A DNA stretch of 64,000 bases from Mycteria americana (lineage: Eukaryota > Chordata > Aves > Ciconiiformes > Ciconiidae). Made by a program: the position numbers and the translations under genes. Under the pieces are notes generated by a model that worked only from the letters and a program-made list of their open reading frames with translations, did no database searches and was not told the DNA's origin. The stretch lies in the NCBI RefSeq assembly GCF_035582795.1, contig NC_134373.1:26382501-26446500 (forward strand), given 5' to 3'. Below are positions 25,501-35,939 of the stretch, piece by piece (position 1 is the stretch's first letter; the number at the start of each line of letters is the position of its first letter).

Positions 25501-28500
25501 GGTTGGCATGGGGGAAAGCTCAGTTGTCTTTAGGGGAGGACATAAGTAGCTCAATTCTGGAGCCGGTTCCATTTCAAAGAGTGCAAAGGAAACATTTTCC
25601 CTTTGAAAAACCCAGTGGGTCAGCGGCTGCCCCAGAAGATGCCACTGGGCAGGGGCTCCCGCACTGGGAGGTGCTTTGCTGCCCACACGGCACTGCTCTG
25701 GGGGTGAGGGCATGCCCGGGACGGCAGGGCAGCCCAGTCTGCCGGGTGCCGTGGGGGGCCGTGGGCTGTGGGGTGGCAGGTTTGGGTCAGCAGGCCTGGG
25801 AGGTGACTCACGATGCTCACCCCAAAGCATGCAGGCAGGGCCCTACAGCCCAGCAGCCTGCCCTTACAGGCTCCACGCAGTGTGGGTGCTGGTCAGGGCG
25901 ACAGAGGAGAGGGGGAGGCCATCAGCGCATGAAACCCACCTGGAGGTGTGTGGCTTTGGGGGGCATGGGGCTAGGACCCTCTCAAGCAGGGGTGCAGCCA
26001 TGGGTGCCAGCGGATGGGTCCTCCCTGAGCTGGCATCTGGAGAAGCTGTACGGAGAGCTGGAGACGTACTGCCCATGGGCATGCATGGGAAGGGGATGCA
26101 GGGCAGGTATCCGTCCCTCCAGGCCCCCTCAGACCCACGGCTGGAGCAGAGAACATCTCACCCGGGATGGTTTTCCCCCTCGTTCTCTCTTCCACCTCCG
26201 AGCTGCTCTCAGCCATGCCCACAGAGAGCCGATGGGCACTGGGGCACTGGGGCAGCCTGGTTTTGCTCATCCCCATCCCCATGATGCCTCCATCCTTGCG
26301 AGCACAGCCCAACCACAAACTGGCTCAGCTGAAATCCTGCCCTGAACCTGCCCGGGGCTCCTGAGACACCAGGGTTGCCTGTCCCATATCCCTGCACCCT
26401 CCACGCCAGCCTGGGAGCCCCAGGCAGTCCCTACTTGTCCTGCTCAGGAAGGAATTGCTGTTGCACAAGGGGACGGATGAGAAACATGAAAAGATGAAGG
26501 GAGGAGGAAGAAAGAGATTTCTACAGAGCTGGTGGGAACAAGGGGAGCCTATTCCCTGCAGCCTGGCACTAACCAAGGGACCGGCAGCACCTGAATGACA
26601 CATCTTCCCCATCAGTACTGACCATAGCTGGCACCCCTCTGCCATGGAAAGGTCCGTATGTCTGCCTGTCCCCCTGTCCCTCTGCCTCTTCTTAGACACA
26701 GGGGCACAGGGGGTATAGGACAAGGATGACTGTATCTGCAGTGAGCCCTCTGGGGACATCCCACCACAATGAAGATGCTCTTTCTCAGGCTACGATGTCA
26801 TCAGCATGATGTCACTGCTCAGACTTCGCACCTGAACCTTTCTCTGTAGCTGCAGCCATCTGCCAGGATCCCAACTGGTGCCATCACCACGCCAAGCCCT
26901 GCTGTGTGCCTGGGCTGGGGACCATGCCCCCCCAGCCCCAGCCCCGCTGCGCTCTGCCATGCCACTCTCACAAATCTGTTTGTTTGTCACCAGCGTGGGA
27001 GAAAATGCCTCAAACAGGCAGTCCCTGCATGTACCCCCTGCACAGCCAATGCACCCAGGGTGGGATGGAGGTGGGGGGTAAAGACCTTCCTTTCCTGCCC
27101 AGGGGAACATGCCCCCTTGGCTAAGCACCCACGGGTGCCCCAGGTGAGTGCGCAGAGATGCACACACAAAGGTGTGCCACCAATGCATCGGTGACAGGAA
27201 CAGTAAGGAACAGCTCTACCAATGCCACCAACCCTGGAGCTTCCAGGAGCCTTTGGCACAACACACAGCTGCCCCCCTGAACCCCTTCCTCACCAAAAGC
27301 AAAACACACCGACAACAGTGCTACCCAGACCTGGGAGAGGGGATGGGTACTGGGAGAAGGAGCACGGGAAGATACCCATCTCGAGCTGACTCGAAGGGAT
27401 GGCCAGTGCCTGGACCTCTCTCCCCCGCATGGGAAGAGCTCCCTGGAAATGAGGGATGATCTCAACTGGGGGCCAGAGATCCCAAGCTCTGGGGGAAACA
27501 GCTCATGAATCAGCCGGCTGCTCTAGTGCCCGGTCCCGGGAAGCCCGGCACGTCCGTTTGGTGGTGCTGGTGGCCTCATCCACACATCACCTCCTCCCGC
27601 TCGCTGGCTCCGGAGCGAAGCAGAGTGCGTGCTGGCGATCCCCCTGCGGCTGCTCCGCTGTGCCGCTGCCCGACACATTCGGCTGCACTGCGTGCAGCTG
27701 GGTTATTATTCTTAAATTAAAGGTTCCTTTTCTTCTTCTTTTTTAAGAGAAGAAAAAAACAAGTTTGACCCCTTGCCCTCCTCTGCCAAATACTGCTAAT
27801 CTCCCCAAGCCGGTGCTGCCAGCACACGCACGGCATGATCACGGCACCAGCAGGACCCGGGCTCGGCAGCGAGACATGGCTCTGGGCAGCTGGGGTGGGG
27901 GGCAGCGGTACCCCAGCACCCTGCCCTTGCCGGTGCCATCTGCCTGCCCCTGAATTGAAGGCAAAGAGAGCTCCCGCAGTCTGAGAATTAGCCAGGGGAA
28001 AACCAGCAGGATGGACCGTGCCCCGGGATGGCGCAGCTACCCCAGGATGGGTGGCGGGGAGCAGGGGGACCCTCAGCATGCACCCGACCCCGGCCAGGGC
28101 TCGTCCGACCTTGTTCTCCCCTCCTCTAGCAAAAAAACAAGGCAAGCCCCTCTGAGACCTGTGTCAACACCTTCCCCAGCAATAAACACAGTGCTTGGGC
28201 TCCAGGGCTAAACTCTTAGCTGGTTTAAAACCATCTGTAATGGCACGATTTATACCCACCAAGGCCCCCCCCACTTTTGCCCTGCACCCCTGCAGCCAGG
28301 GCTAGAGAAGGGGATGGAGCTGCGGAATAAATCACTGGTGGGCAGGCAGGGGACCGGGAGGGGAAAGGCTTATGGAGAGCTTTATTTTAGGGGTCAAAAG
28401 AGTGTGACAATGTGGAGACGAATAGCCTCAGATAATGAATGATAGCCCGGACGGCACGCCGGGGAGCTGGAATCTAAGCACTTAAAACCGGATAAAGACA

Positions 28501-29187
28501 GGCTGGGTGAAATTCTTAATAGATTTAAATAGTTCATGTTTCGACAGATACCTGGGCTTTCCAAGGCTGGGTCCCAGCTCTGCGCCTGTAATGAATCCCC
28601 CACCCCCTCCGGTATCCTGCAAGGCACCGTCTCTGCGTCTCTGCCTTTGATGAAGGCACCATTACAAACAGGGGTTTTGTCCCCGCCATGTCCAGGCCAC
28701 CGCTTGGGAGGGGACACCGTAAGGACCCTCGGGCTTTTAATTAAAGTTGACTTATTGGAGGGGTCTGGAGGCCCCTACCCCCCCTTTCCCACCCCGCAGG
28801 CACACAACTCTCCCAGGCTGCGGGCTTGGGGTGCGGGGAGGCAGGCTGCAGCTCTCTCCACAGGACCTGGGTGCCCCGTACTCCCGGGGATCGCCCAGCC
28901 TGCTGTCCCCAACGTGCTCGTGTGCCCGAACCCCGACAGCGTGGGGGTGCCCCCGAGCTGGGTCCACCTGGCCAGCAAGCAGCGGTCCCCACCCAAGGCG
29001 TGCCCTGGGTGTAGGGGACTCTGTCCCCAAGCTGGGGTGGGGGGACCACCCCCGGAGAGCGGGGGACCCTGCGCGCCCTCCTGGCACCCACCCCGGGATG
29101 TCCTACTCACCACCAGAGACCGATGATGTTGGCGGGGCAGAGGAGGATGAAGAAGAGCCCCAGCTGGGTCCGGGAGGAAGGCAGCAT
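16533..29187 (-). CDS. WNT6: WNT6, complete, 4 coding exons, 353 aa
   Basis: Secreted Wnt ligand. Exons on the minus strand: 29111-29187, 20561-20781, 17281-17582 and 16533-16994 (total 1062 nt, every junction in phase). Exon 1 is a signal peptide (MLPSSRTQLGLFFILLCPA) ending NIIGLWW. Exon 2 starts AVGSPLVMDPNSICRKTKRL and includes the NCT sequon at residue 85. Exon 3 has DIRETAFVYAITAAGVSHA and ends HNNEAGRL. Exon 4 has CKCHGLSGSC, whose Ser216 is the expected palmitoleoylation site, then CGRGH and the Cys-rich end CRFHWCCVVQC, stop TGA at 16533-16535. Length is close to human WNT6 (365 aa); the shortfall lies mainly in the variable Pro/Gly loop of exon 3. Intron 1 is 8.3 kb, intron 2 is 3.0 kb and intron 3 is 0.3 kb. 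WNT10A follows downstream on the same strand. Confidence 0.97.
17583..20560. other. WNT6 intron 2
   Basis: Non-coding and GC-rich, with a small AT-rich spot (TTATTTATTATTAGTATTTG) at 18190-18210 and a CA microsatellite near its upstream end. I see no additional exon. Confidence 0.8.
20404..20474. repeat. (CA)n microsatellite with duplicated flank
   Basis: Two CA runs, each followed by GGTTTGCACGCCCA. The run and its flank appear to have been duplicated as a unit. It lies in WNT6 intron 2, about 90 bp from the exon 2 donor, and could be polymorphic. Confidence 0.9.
22970..23640. promoter_or_regulatory. CpG island inside WNT6 intron 1
   Basis: A dense CpG cluster 5.5-6 kb downstream of the WNT6 start codon, containing a G run of eleven or more at about 23265 and an odd GGCGCGATATTAATTTCCGC segment. 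No exon is recognisable. It could be an internal promoter (alternative WNT6 transcript or antisense RNA) or simply GC-rich drift. Confidence 0.4.
25573..25609. promoter_or_regulatory. TCF/LEF-like motif cluster in WNT6 intron 1
   Basis: Three CAAAG-type words sit within 37 bp: TTCAAAG (25573-25579), GCAAAGG (25583-25589) and the inverted CCCTTTGAAA (25600-25609). The outer two are inverted relative to each other. TCF/LEF factors bind WWCAAAG, so Wnt feedback control is conceivable. Such words are short and also arise by chance. Confidence 0.3.
28375..28565. promoter_or_regulatory. AT-rich block near WNT6 exon 1, candidate enhancer
   Basis: It includes TTTATTTTAGGGG, GATAATGAATGATAG and AATAGATTTAAATAG in otherwise GC-rich DNA, 0.6-0.8 kb downstream of the WNT6 start codon inside intron 1. 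No coding or transposon character. Function is inferred only from composition and position. Confidence 0.35.
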
Positions 29188-29780
29188 CCTGCCAGGGCTG
29201 GGGGGAGCGCCGAGCCCCCTCCGCGCCCCCCGCGGCGAGCCGGGCAGCCGGGCTCGCCGCCGCCCCGAGGGTCCGGCCGGGGCCCCGGCGGGTGGGTGCC
29301 CGCTGCCTCCCTCCGCCGGGCCGGGGCGGGCGGGCACCGCGGCCGGCGGGGCTGGGCTGGGCTGGGGCTGGGGCTGGGGCTGGGGCTGGGGCTGGGGCTG
29401 GGCTGGGCTGGGCAGGCACCTCCGGGCGGCTGGAGCGCGGCGCGGAGGCTGCTCCGGAGAAGGAGGAGGAGGGACGGGGCTGCGAAAGCATCTGCCTCCG
29501 ACAGGGAAACCGGAGCCCGGGGGGACGGACAGGGCGGGCCGGGCGGGGGGACTCCTGGGTGCCAAGCTCGGCTCCCGGCGCGCAGCCACGGCCACGGCGT
29601 GGGCACGGGCACGGCCACGGCCACGGGCACCCTCCGGCAGCGGGCCGGTAGCCAGAGCCTGCCCGGCCCCGCGACCCGCCACCGCGCTTGGACGCGCACC
29701 ACTTCAGCGGGGTCCGGGCCGCACAGCCCCGTCCCCCGCAGCCCCGAGGACCTGGCACGGCCCCGCCTGGCACAGCCCGG
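29105..29780 (-). promoter_or_regulatory. WNT6 promoter CpG island
   Basis: CpG-dense sequence overlaps exon 1 and about 0.6 kb upstream. No TATA box near the start. It contains the GGCTGG array at 29350-29413 and a short GGGCACGGCCAC-type repeat at about 29585-29635. Confidence 0.7.
29350..29413. repeat. GGCTGG/GGGGCT microsatellite in WNT6 5' region
   Basis: About eleven units of GGCTGG or GGGCTG in tandem, G-rich on the plus strand (the template strand for WNT6), 163-226 bp 5' of the ATG. It has the spacing of G triplets needed for G-quadruplexes. Length variation here would alter the WNT6 5' UTR or core promoter. Confidence 0.9.
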
Positions 29781-32039
29781 CTCAGCCCTGCAGCCCTTGC
29801 GGGAGCCTGCCTGGCACAGCCCTGCCTGGCTCGGCTCAGGGTCCTGGCACGGCCCTGCCAAACCTGACCCGGCCTCGAGGTCTCCCCCCAGCACCTGCCC
29901 GTTGCTCTCCTGTCCGACCCTGACACCCCTGGCGTGGCCTTGCCCAAATCTGGTGCCCCTGCATTGCCCCCCAGCACAGCCCTACCTGGCCCCTGTCCCT
30001 GTACTGGACCCACCACTACTGCCACAAGCCTGGCTCTGTGGCACTGCCTGCCCTCGGACCAGGCTGTCCTGCCTGGGGACGCTGGACGAGTGACCCCCCA
30101 AGCATCCCCAGCACTCGGCTCCAGCTCTTCTGGGGAGACATCCCTGGGGCAGGGGGACACGCAGGTGGGTCACGGGAGCAAGCCCCAGGAGCAAAGAGAC
30201 CAGGAGAAGAGTGCAGGGAGAGCTGGCTTGTTTATGGTGATCTCATCTCAGGTGCAGCCGGGACCCAGGAGGGAGACAGCCCCCAGCACCGATCACAGCA
30301 GGCAGCAGGAGCTGCCTGGGGCAGGAGGAAGCTGAGGGGCCTGGGAGGTAACGGGAAGGCCACCCCAGGGCTGAGCAGCTGGGGACAGGAGGAGCTGGTG
30401 CCCGTAGGCTGCCATCCCAATTTTCTCCCCCCTCTGCAGCCTCAGGAATGGTTTCCCAGGGTTCATCCCAGGGCCCTGGGTCTCCACTTCCTCTTGCACC
30501 ATCCGTGACTCACTGCAGAGCTTGGGGATGCAGCTCCCAGCCCTGCAGCATCAGGGCCATGGACCCTGGGGCTGGGACAGCCTCCCTGGGGGACCCTGAT
30601 CCACCTCTGCACCCACCTCTGCTGAGCATCCATCCAGCCCACCGGGTTAAAACAGGGTTTCTGCCACCAGAGATGGGCAAAGCAGCACACCCTCACTGCT
30701 GGTGAGCTCACCCCTCCCTCCAGGAAAGATCTGGGCTCTGTCCCCCTTCCTGGGAGGTACCACCCCCCATCCCCTGCCCATCTCTAGCCCCTGGCTTGCC
30801 CATCAGTGCTCCCCTTGCCCCCATCACCAGCGGCTTCTCCCCTTCACCCGAGCACACTCATTCCCCATCAGAAGCATTTGGTGGTGAATGACTCAGGTTT
30901 TATCTGCGGCTTGGCACACTTCTCTCCCTCCTGGGCGCAGGAGGTAAGAGACTCCCACCACCTCCGGAGGTTTCCCACCTGCTCCTTCCCTGCCCTCCCA
31001 CACAGGGATCGGGCTCCCAGTCTGCACTCTTGGCACGGTGACCAGGATTGAGCTGTTGTGGCCACAGCACAGGGACACAGGGACCTTCCCTGAGCTGGGC
31101 ACTGCATCTGGGCTGCTGCATCGTGTCCAGTCCCCGGGGCCTTTTGCTTTCACCCACCAGCTTCCATCCTACCTGCCCCATGTGAACGCTATCGCCTCAA
31201 ATCTAGGGGAGAAGTCAGCAACAGGCAGCTCTTGGAGAGGGGACATCCCTGCCAAGGCCAGGGACAGGTTGACACCGTGCCCAGGGCCCCAGCCCCTGCG
31301 GGCAGAGCTCCACAGCAGCTCGCTGCAACGCACGGCTCATCTGCCGGCGTGTTGAAAGTGCCTGTTGTCCCCCGCCCCGAGCGCCCGGCCTCCCCGCAAA
31401 GGCAGCGCAGGGCAGGTGAGAAGCCTTTATCTGATCTCCTAAGGGCAGAAAAATCCCTTTGATTTTGCCCCGAAGAGGGGAGCGGGAGGAGGGGGAGCCC
31501 CGTCCCGGCGAGCAGGTGCGGCTGGCGCACAGCAACTCGCCTTATCATGTCCCAGCCCTGCGCGAGGCTGGAGGGGGCCAGTGGGGTCGTGATGCCCCCA
31601 GCATCTACGTGGGAACATCACCTGGGTCCTGCAGCAAAACCCCCTGAGAGGGGCTGGCAGGGCGTGATGGGCAAAGGTGGGCTCCTTGCCTTGTGCTTGT
31701 AACAGGGAGGCTGGGACCAGGGGGATGCACGGGGTTCGCCCCTGCCTCCCAGCTTTTCTCCCAGTTGCATAAAAATCTCCCTTTAGCAAGGGGGAAACTG
31801 AGGCATGGAGATGCTGAGACCTGATTAAGCACCCAGGGGGTGATTGCCTGCTCCCCCAGCCACAGGATTTTGCTCACCCCCCTTCTGCAACAAGACCGAA
31901 AGGGCCACATCCTTCAGGGGACAAGGCCATGGTGGTGACACTGAGCCAGGGCTACGGGCGACAGGGATGCCACCACCACCCTGAAGCAGCCTTCTCCACT
32001 GCGGCTGAGCCTTTGTCTCTGCCTTCCCTCGCCTCTCGC

Positions 32040-32240
32040 AGCTCGCCCCCCCCCCCCCCGGCTTTTGTGTTATTACAAATTATAAAACAATTTTTTCCTG
32101 CCGTCCCGCATTCTTCTGCCTCCTGCAAGAATTTTAATGTATTTATTTTTGCTATCAGGGGAAAGCGCAGTGTTCCTCGGCCACCCCCGGGCAGCCCCAG
32201 CCCCGCTTGGCCACTGATGGAAATTAATGATGGGGGATGC
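32040..32240. promoter_or_regulatory. AT-rich element upstream of WNT6
   Basis: A C run is followed by TTGTGTTATTACAAATTATA, TTTTAATGTATTTATTTTTG and GGAAATTAATGATGGG. The composition shift and TAAT cores suggest a conserved regulatory element 2.9-3.1 kb upstream of WNT6. This is inference only. Confidence 0.35.
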
Positions 32241-33001
32241 AAGGGGGGGAGCAGGCACCCCTGCACCCCTGCAGCAGAGAGGCGGGGGGACGGGTGTCCC
32301 CCCAGCCAGCCGCAGTTTCCCCAGTGGCAAGGTCTGAGTGCGGAGGATGGAGAACCGGGCTGTGGTGGGGAAGGGTGATGGCGCAGTGGGGGCTGGTCCC
32401 CAGGAGGTGCTGCTGGTTATGGGCTGGGGAGGGGACGACTGTTGGGTGGCTGGGCAGGGCCAAGGGGTGCTTTGGGGTCCGGCTGCAGGGTGCTGTGCTG
32501 GGGAATCATGTCCACATGCAGCAGCATGGCTTTGGGCTTCCCCTGGGGAAAAGGAGACCTCCACCAGACACCAACCCACCCTGCTCCATGCGACAGCATC
32601 CCCAGGGGTCCCCATCCTGCTTCTGGGACAAAGCACCCCCCGAGTGCCCCATCCTGCTCGGGGACACCGTCCCCCCCACTGATCCCCCTCTGCTCCTAAG
32701 CTGGTGCCCTGCTGCTGCGCTGAGCTCCGGCTCTCACTCCCCACCGCACGGCCCCAAGGGCAGGGATGGGGGTGCCCTGTTCCCCCAGCCCCCCTGCCCC
32801 GCAGCCGCAAGGCTGGGGGGGCTCTGGCCACTGGGAGGGAGCGGACGGGGGGAGGAAGGAACGGGTCTTTCCCGCTGCGGGGAAAGCGAGGCGATTTCCA
32901 ACCCAAACACCCTGGCGCTCAGCAGCCGCATACTTTCCCAGCGTCCCTCCCCTCCTTTATTCCCGAGGACATTGGTGATCAAACCCAGGTTGGCCCCATC
33001 T

Positions 33002-33111
33002 CCTGCTCCTGCAGTGAGGTCATCGAGCTGTGTTTGTGACATCCCGGCGTCTCCATGGCAGCGCGCTGTGATGTCATAAGCCCAGGGTTGCGACCTCACA
33101 GCAGGAGGAGA
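33002..33111. repeat. Imperfect palindrome with CRE-like halves
   Basis: Arms 33002-33043 and 33070-33111 are inverted copies (29 of 42 positions match by eye) around a 26-nt loop. Their inner and outer ends are perfect: GTGAGGTC with GACCTCAC, and TGACATC with GATGTCA. The inner halves resemble ATF/CREB sites. It may be a paired regulatory element or an RNA hairpin. Confidence 0.6.
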
Positions 33112-33773
33112 ATGATCTTATTAAAACAACATGGTCCCCATCCGCAGCCGCTCACAGCCAGGGGACTCCGGTGCGGGGTAACAGCCAGTGGAGGGGCTGG
33201 TGGCAGCCGCGGGGACACTGGGGATGGAGCTCTCCCTGGCGTTGTGTCACCAGTGGGAGCTGGTGGTGAGACAGGGCATGATCCAGTGCCCGAAGCAGAG
33301 GGCAGCCCCCAGGGCTGAGCTCCCCAGCCGATGCAAACACACAGCCCCGTGGTGCTGGGGTTATGGTGAATTTGGGGACAGCCATGCCAGGGCTCACTGC
33401 TCAGGGGTCCCCCAGGCTCGGCTGCAGCACTGCCCACCTCCAGGGCTGAGCGTCTGGGGCCTTATCGGGGCTCAGAGCCCTTTCATGTCAGGTGGGCGGG
33501 CGGTGAGCGGAGCTGACGAGGACCTGTCCTCAGATCAGAGCCGCCCGGCGCTGACAGCGACCACGGGGCCTGTTCTTAAATTAGACGGGTCCCCCGCCTC
33601 CTCCCAGCCAGCAATCCTGGCCCCTGCCCCATGGCCGGACACAGCCAGGGACATCCCTGCCTGTGGTGCTCCCCATGGCCAGCGTGTCCCACATGCACAC
33701 ACATGTGGGCACACATCGTACCCCTGAGGAGGGCTGTTTGGTGGCTGGGCATCACTTGGGCACTGCCAGGCGG

Positions 33774-34018
33774 GTGATGGATGGATGGAGGGGTGAATGG
33801 GAGGATGGACAGACGGATGGGTGGGTGGCTAGCTAGGGATGGGTGGATAGGCAGGTAGGTGTGGGGATGGGTGGGAAGAGTGATGCACACGTTTGTTGAT
33901 GGATGGATGGGTGAGTGCACGGGCAGCTCAGTAGAAGGATGGAGAGATAGCTGTGAGATAGAAAGCCGCATGCAAGTGTTGATGGATGACTGGATGGATG
34001 GATGTGAGAAAGGATGGC
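33774..34018. repeat. GATG-type degenerate tetranucleotide array
   Basis: GATGGATGGATG units are mixed with GGGTGGGTGG and interrupted by non-repeat sequence over about 245 bp. An ordinary degraded microsatellite. Confidence 0.85.
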
Positions 34019-35597
34019 CCTCCTTAGTGAGCTCCTGTGGCTCTGGACATTGTTGCTCTTTCCCAACAACCTCAGTTTCACGCAGCAGCAGCAAAGACCC
34101 GGTTCTGTCCTGGGAGAGAAGGGAACATCCACGTCGCAAGGGGAGAAAATTTGCCTTTCCCTCTGCGCAACAGCTTGAGGGCCTGACCTTGTGCTGCTGC
34201 AGCAGTGCACCCTCGCTGCTAGCACAGGGGGGACTGGCTCGCAGTGCAGCGAAGCTGAAACCACCCCTCTCCGGGCAGGCACGGCGCTGCGGTCAGTCCT
34301 GCTCCCTCCAGCTCCGCGCACGTCCATCTGTCTGGCCACGGGAAGGACACACATTGCTTGGGCTGGGAGCGATGCCGCTGGGAGGGGGTGTCCTTGGGCC
34401 CCCGCGGGCCGTAAACATGATGTCATGTGGCAGCGTACACAGCCCGCTCTGTGTGCGGGTCCCCGAATGGGCTTCACAAGTTCTGCGTGGGAGGCATCGA
34501 CCGTGGCCCACAGCCAAGGGAACTGGAGTCGGGAGATAAAATCAGGTTTGCTTTGGGCTGGAGCAAACAGCCTTTTGCAGGAGGAGTAAGGGACAGGGAG
34601 AGCGGCTGGAGGGGGGGACACCTCCCCGCCTCGGAGGGCTTGGCGGGGAGCAGAGGCGATGGGGGATGCCCAGCAAAGCCCGGCACTGGTCTCGCCAGTC
34701 CCAGGTCGGCTTCCTTCGCGCCTACTTGACTTAGAATAACTCCGTAGGCACTTGAAGTCACTAATCAGCCAGGACCACTTGAGAGCAGCCCGGGGCTGCC
34801 TCCCGTCTCCAGCGATAACAGGCTGCCAGCCCCAGCCTTGCTCCAGCATCCTGCTCCCACGTCCTCAGGGAAAGGTCTGGGCCCGCCAGGGTCCCGCGGG
34901 GCACAAAGCAGGGGGACCCTGGAGCAGAGCTCGCCTCTGGGTGCTGAGCCCCAGCATGGTGTGTGTGGGGACCACCATGCTGGTTGATTTACCTCTAGTT
35001 TCAAAAGCTTTGTGCTGTCCCCAAGCCCCTGCCCAGGTCCAAGGGGTCAGACAGAGGGAAACAAGGGGATGGGGACCTTTGGGAGAGGGACAAGAGGATC
35101 CCACTTGAACCCTCTGTGTGGGAGAAGAGCAGCTGTCTCCAGGCCTAGGATCTGTCCCCATCCCTCTGGATCTCCCCATGTGCAGCCCCACTGGCCCCAG
35201 CATGGCTCATGACTCAGGCAGTGACAGTGTGGTGTCACACAGCTGGTGTGATGGGCCATCTCCAGTTAAATGCTGTGGGCTATTTACGGTCCCCGGGGCC
35301 CCGGGGCTCACCCTTCTCACAGCCTGGGCTTTCCTGGGGTTGAGTCAGGGGATGCCCTCCCCTGGGACACCCTGCTTCCCCCCCCCCCCCGGGCTGTGGG
35401 AGAGCAAATGGGAGTTCGTGGATGCAGCCCTGGGAAAAGTTTCCAGCTCCTGGGTGACACTGCACAAGTCATGTAAAGAAGCTGTCATGCTGTCCCGGCA
35501 GCCTGGACCCTCCATGTTGGGGGCAGCACTCCATGAGCTGTGTGTGGTGGGTGGGGTGACGGGCAGAGCAGCGGGGGGGTCCCACAGTGACTGTCTC

Positions 35598-35680
35598 TGC
35601 ACCCACAGGTCCCACGGGTGAGGTGAGGTCGGACCTGATGGTGCGGCTATGGGACGAGCGGAGTCGCAGCATCGCTGGGG
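35598..35680 (+). pseudogene. CYP27A1 exon 3-like fragment
   Basis: 35628-35670 matches CYP27A1 exon 3 (41311-41353) with about three mismatches in 43 bases, including GTCGGACCTGATGGTGCGGC and GGGACGAGCGGAG. Weaker similarity extends the match to about 80 bp. Translated, it gives GEVRSDLMVRLWDERSRS against [18 protein letters not shown] in the real exon. It is preceded by an acceptor-like CTGCACCCACAG. No neighbouring CYP27A1 exons are convincingly present, so it is a duplicated scrap or a captured pseudo-exon rather than a second gene. It lies 2.8 kb upstream of the CYP27A1 start codon, in the same orientation. Confidence 0.8.
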
Positions 35681-35939
35681 CAGAGGGACAGACAGGATGG
35701 GACCTGCCACCCCCAGCTCCTCCTCCCCAGGGATAAACGCAGCACTTGCTCTCCTGCCTCTGCCCTGCTTTGTCTCCAAGCTGGGGCCAGGGCTGGCCCC
35801 GCACTGGGGGACTTCCCGGGAGCTGGCGATGCCCCCGGCTCCCCGCGGCACCCTCCGGCTGCGGATGTGTCATGGACCAGCCGCTTCCCTTCGGAAGTCC
35901 CCGCCGGGAGGCTCTGGGGGGGGTCTGACTCACCCGGCC

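Larger units (their letters stand above)
20782..29110. other. WNT6 intron 1 (8.3 kb)
   Basis: No further coding exon is visible. Notable contents, listed separately, are an internal CpG island, a TCF/LEF-like cluster and an AT-rich block close to exon 1. MIR-like words occur at 22539-22554 and 23711-23726. The rest is unremarkable GC-rich DNA. Confidence 0.75.
29781..35597. other. WNT6-CYP27A1 intergenic DNA, proximal part
   Basis: No gene seen. Regulatory-looking pieces are listed separately: an AT-rich block at 32040-32240, a palindrome at 33002-33111 and a GATG-type array at 33774-34018. A MIR-like word lies at 31791-31806. Confidence 0.7.

Noticed and set aside
35255-35290. Possible CYP27A1 exon 2-like scrap (ATTTACGGTCCCC) near the exon 3-like fragment
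   Set aside because: Only about a dozen bases agree, and neither the upstream nor the downstream exon 2 sequence is present. Chance cannot be excluded, so a whole duplicated gene is not supported.
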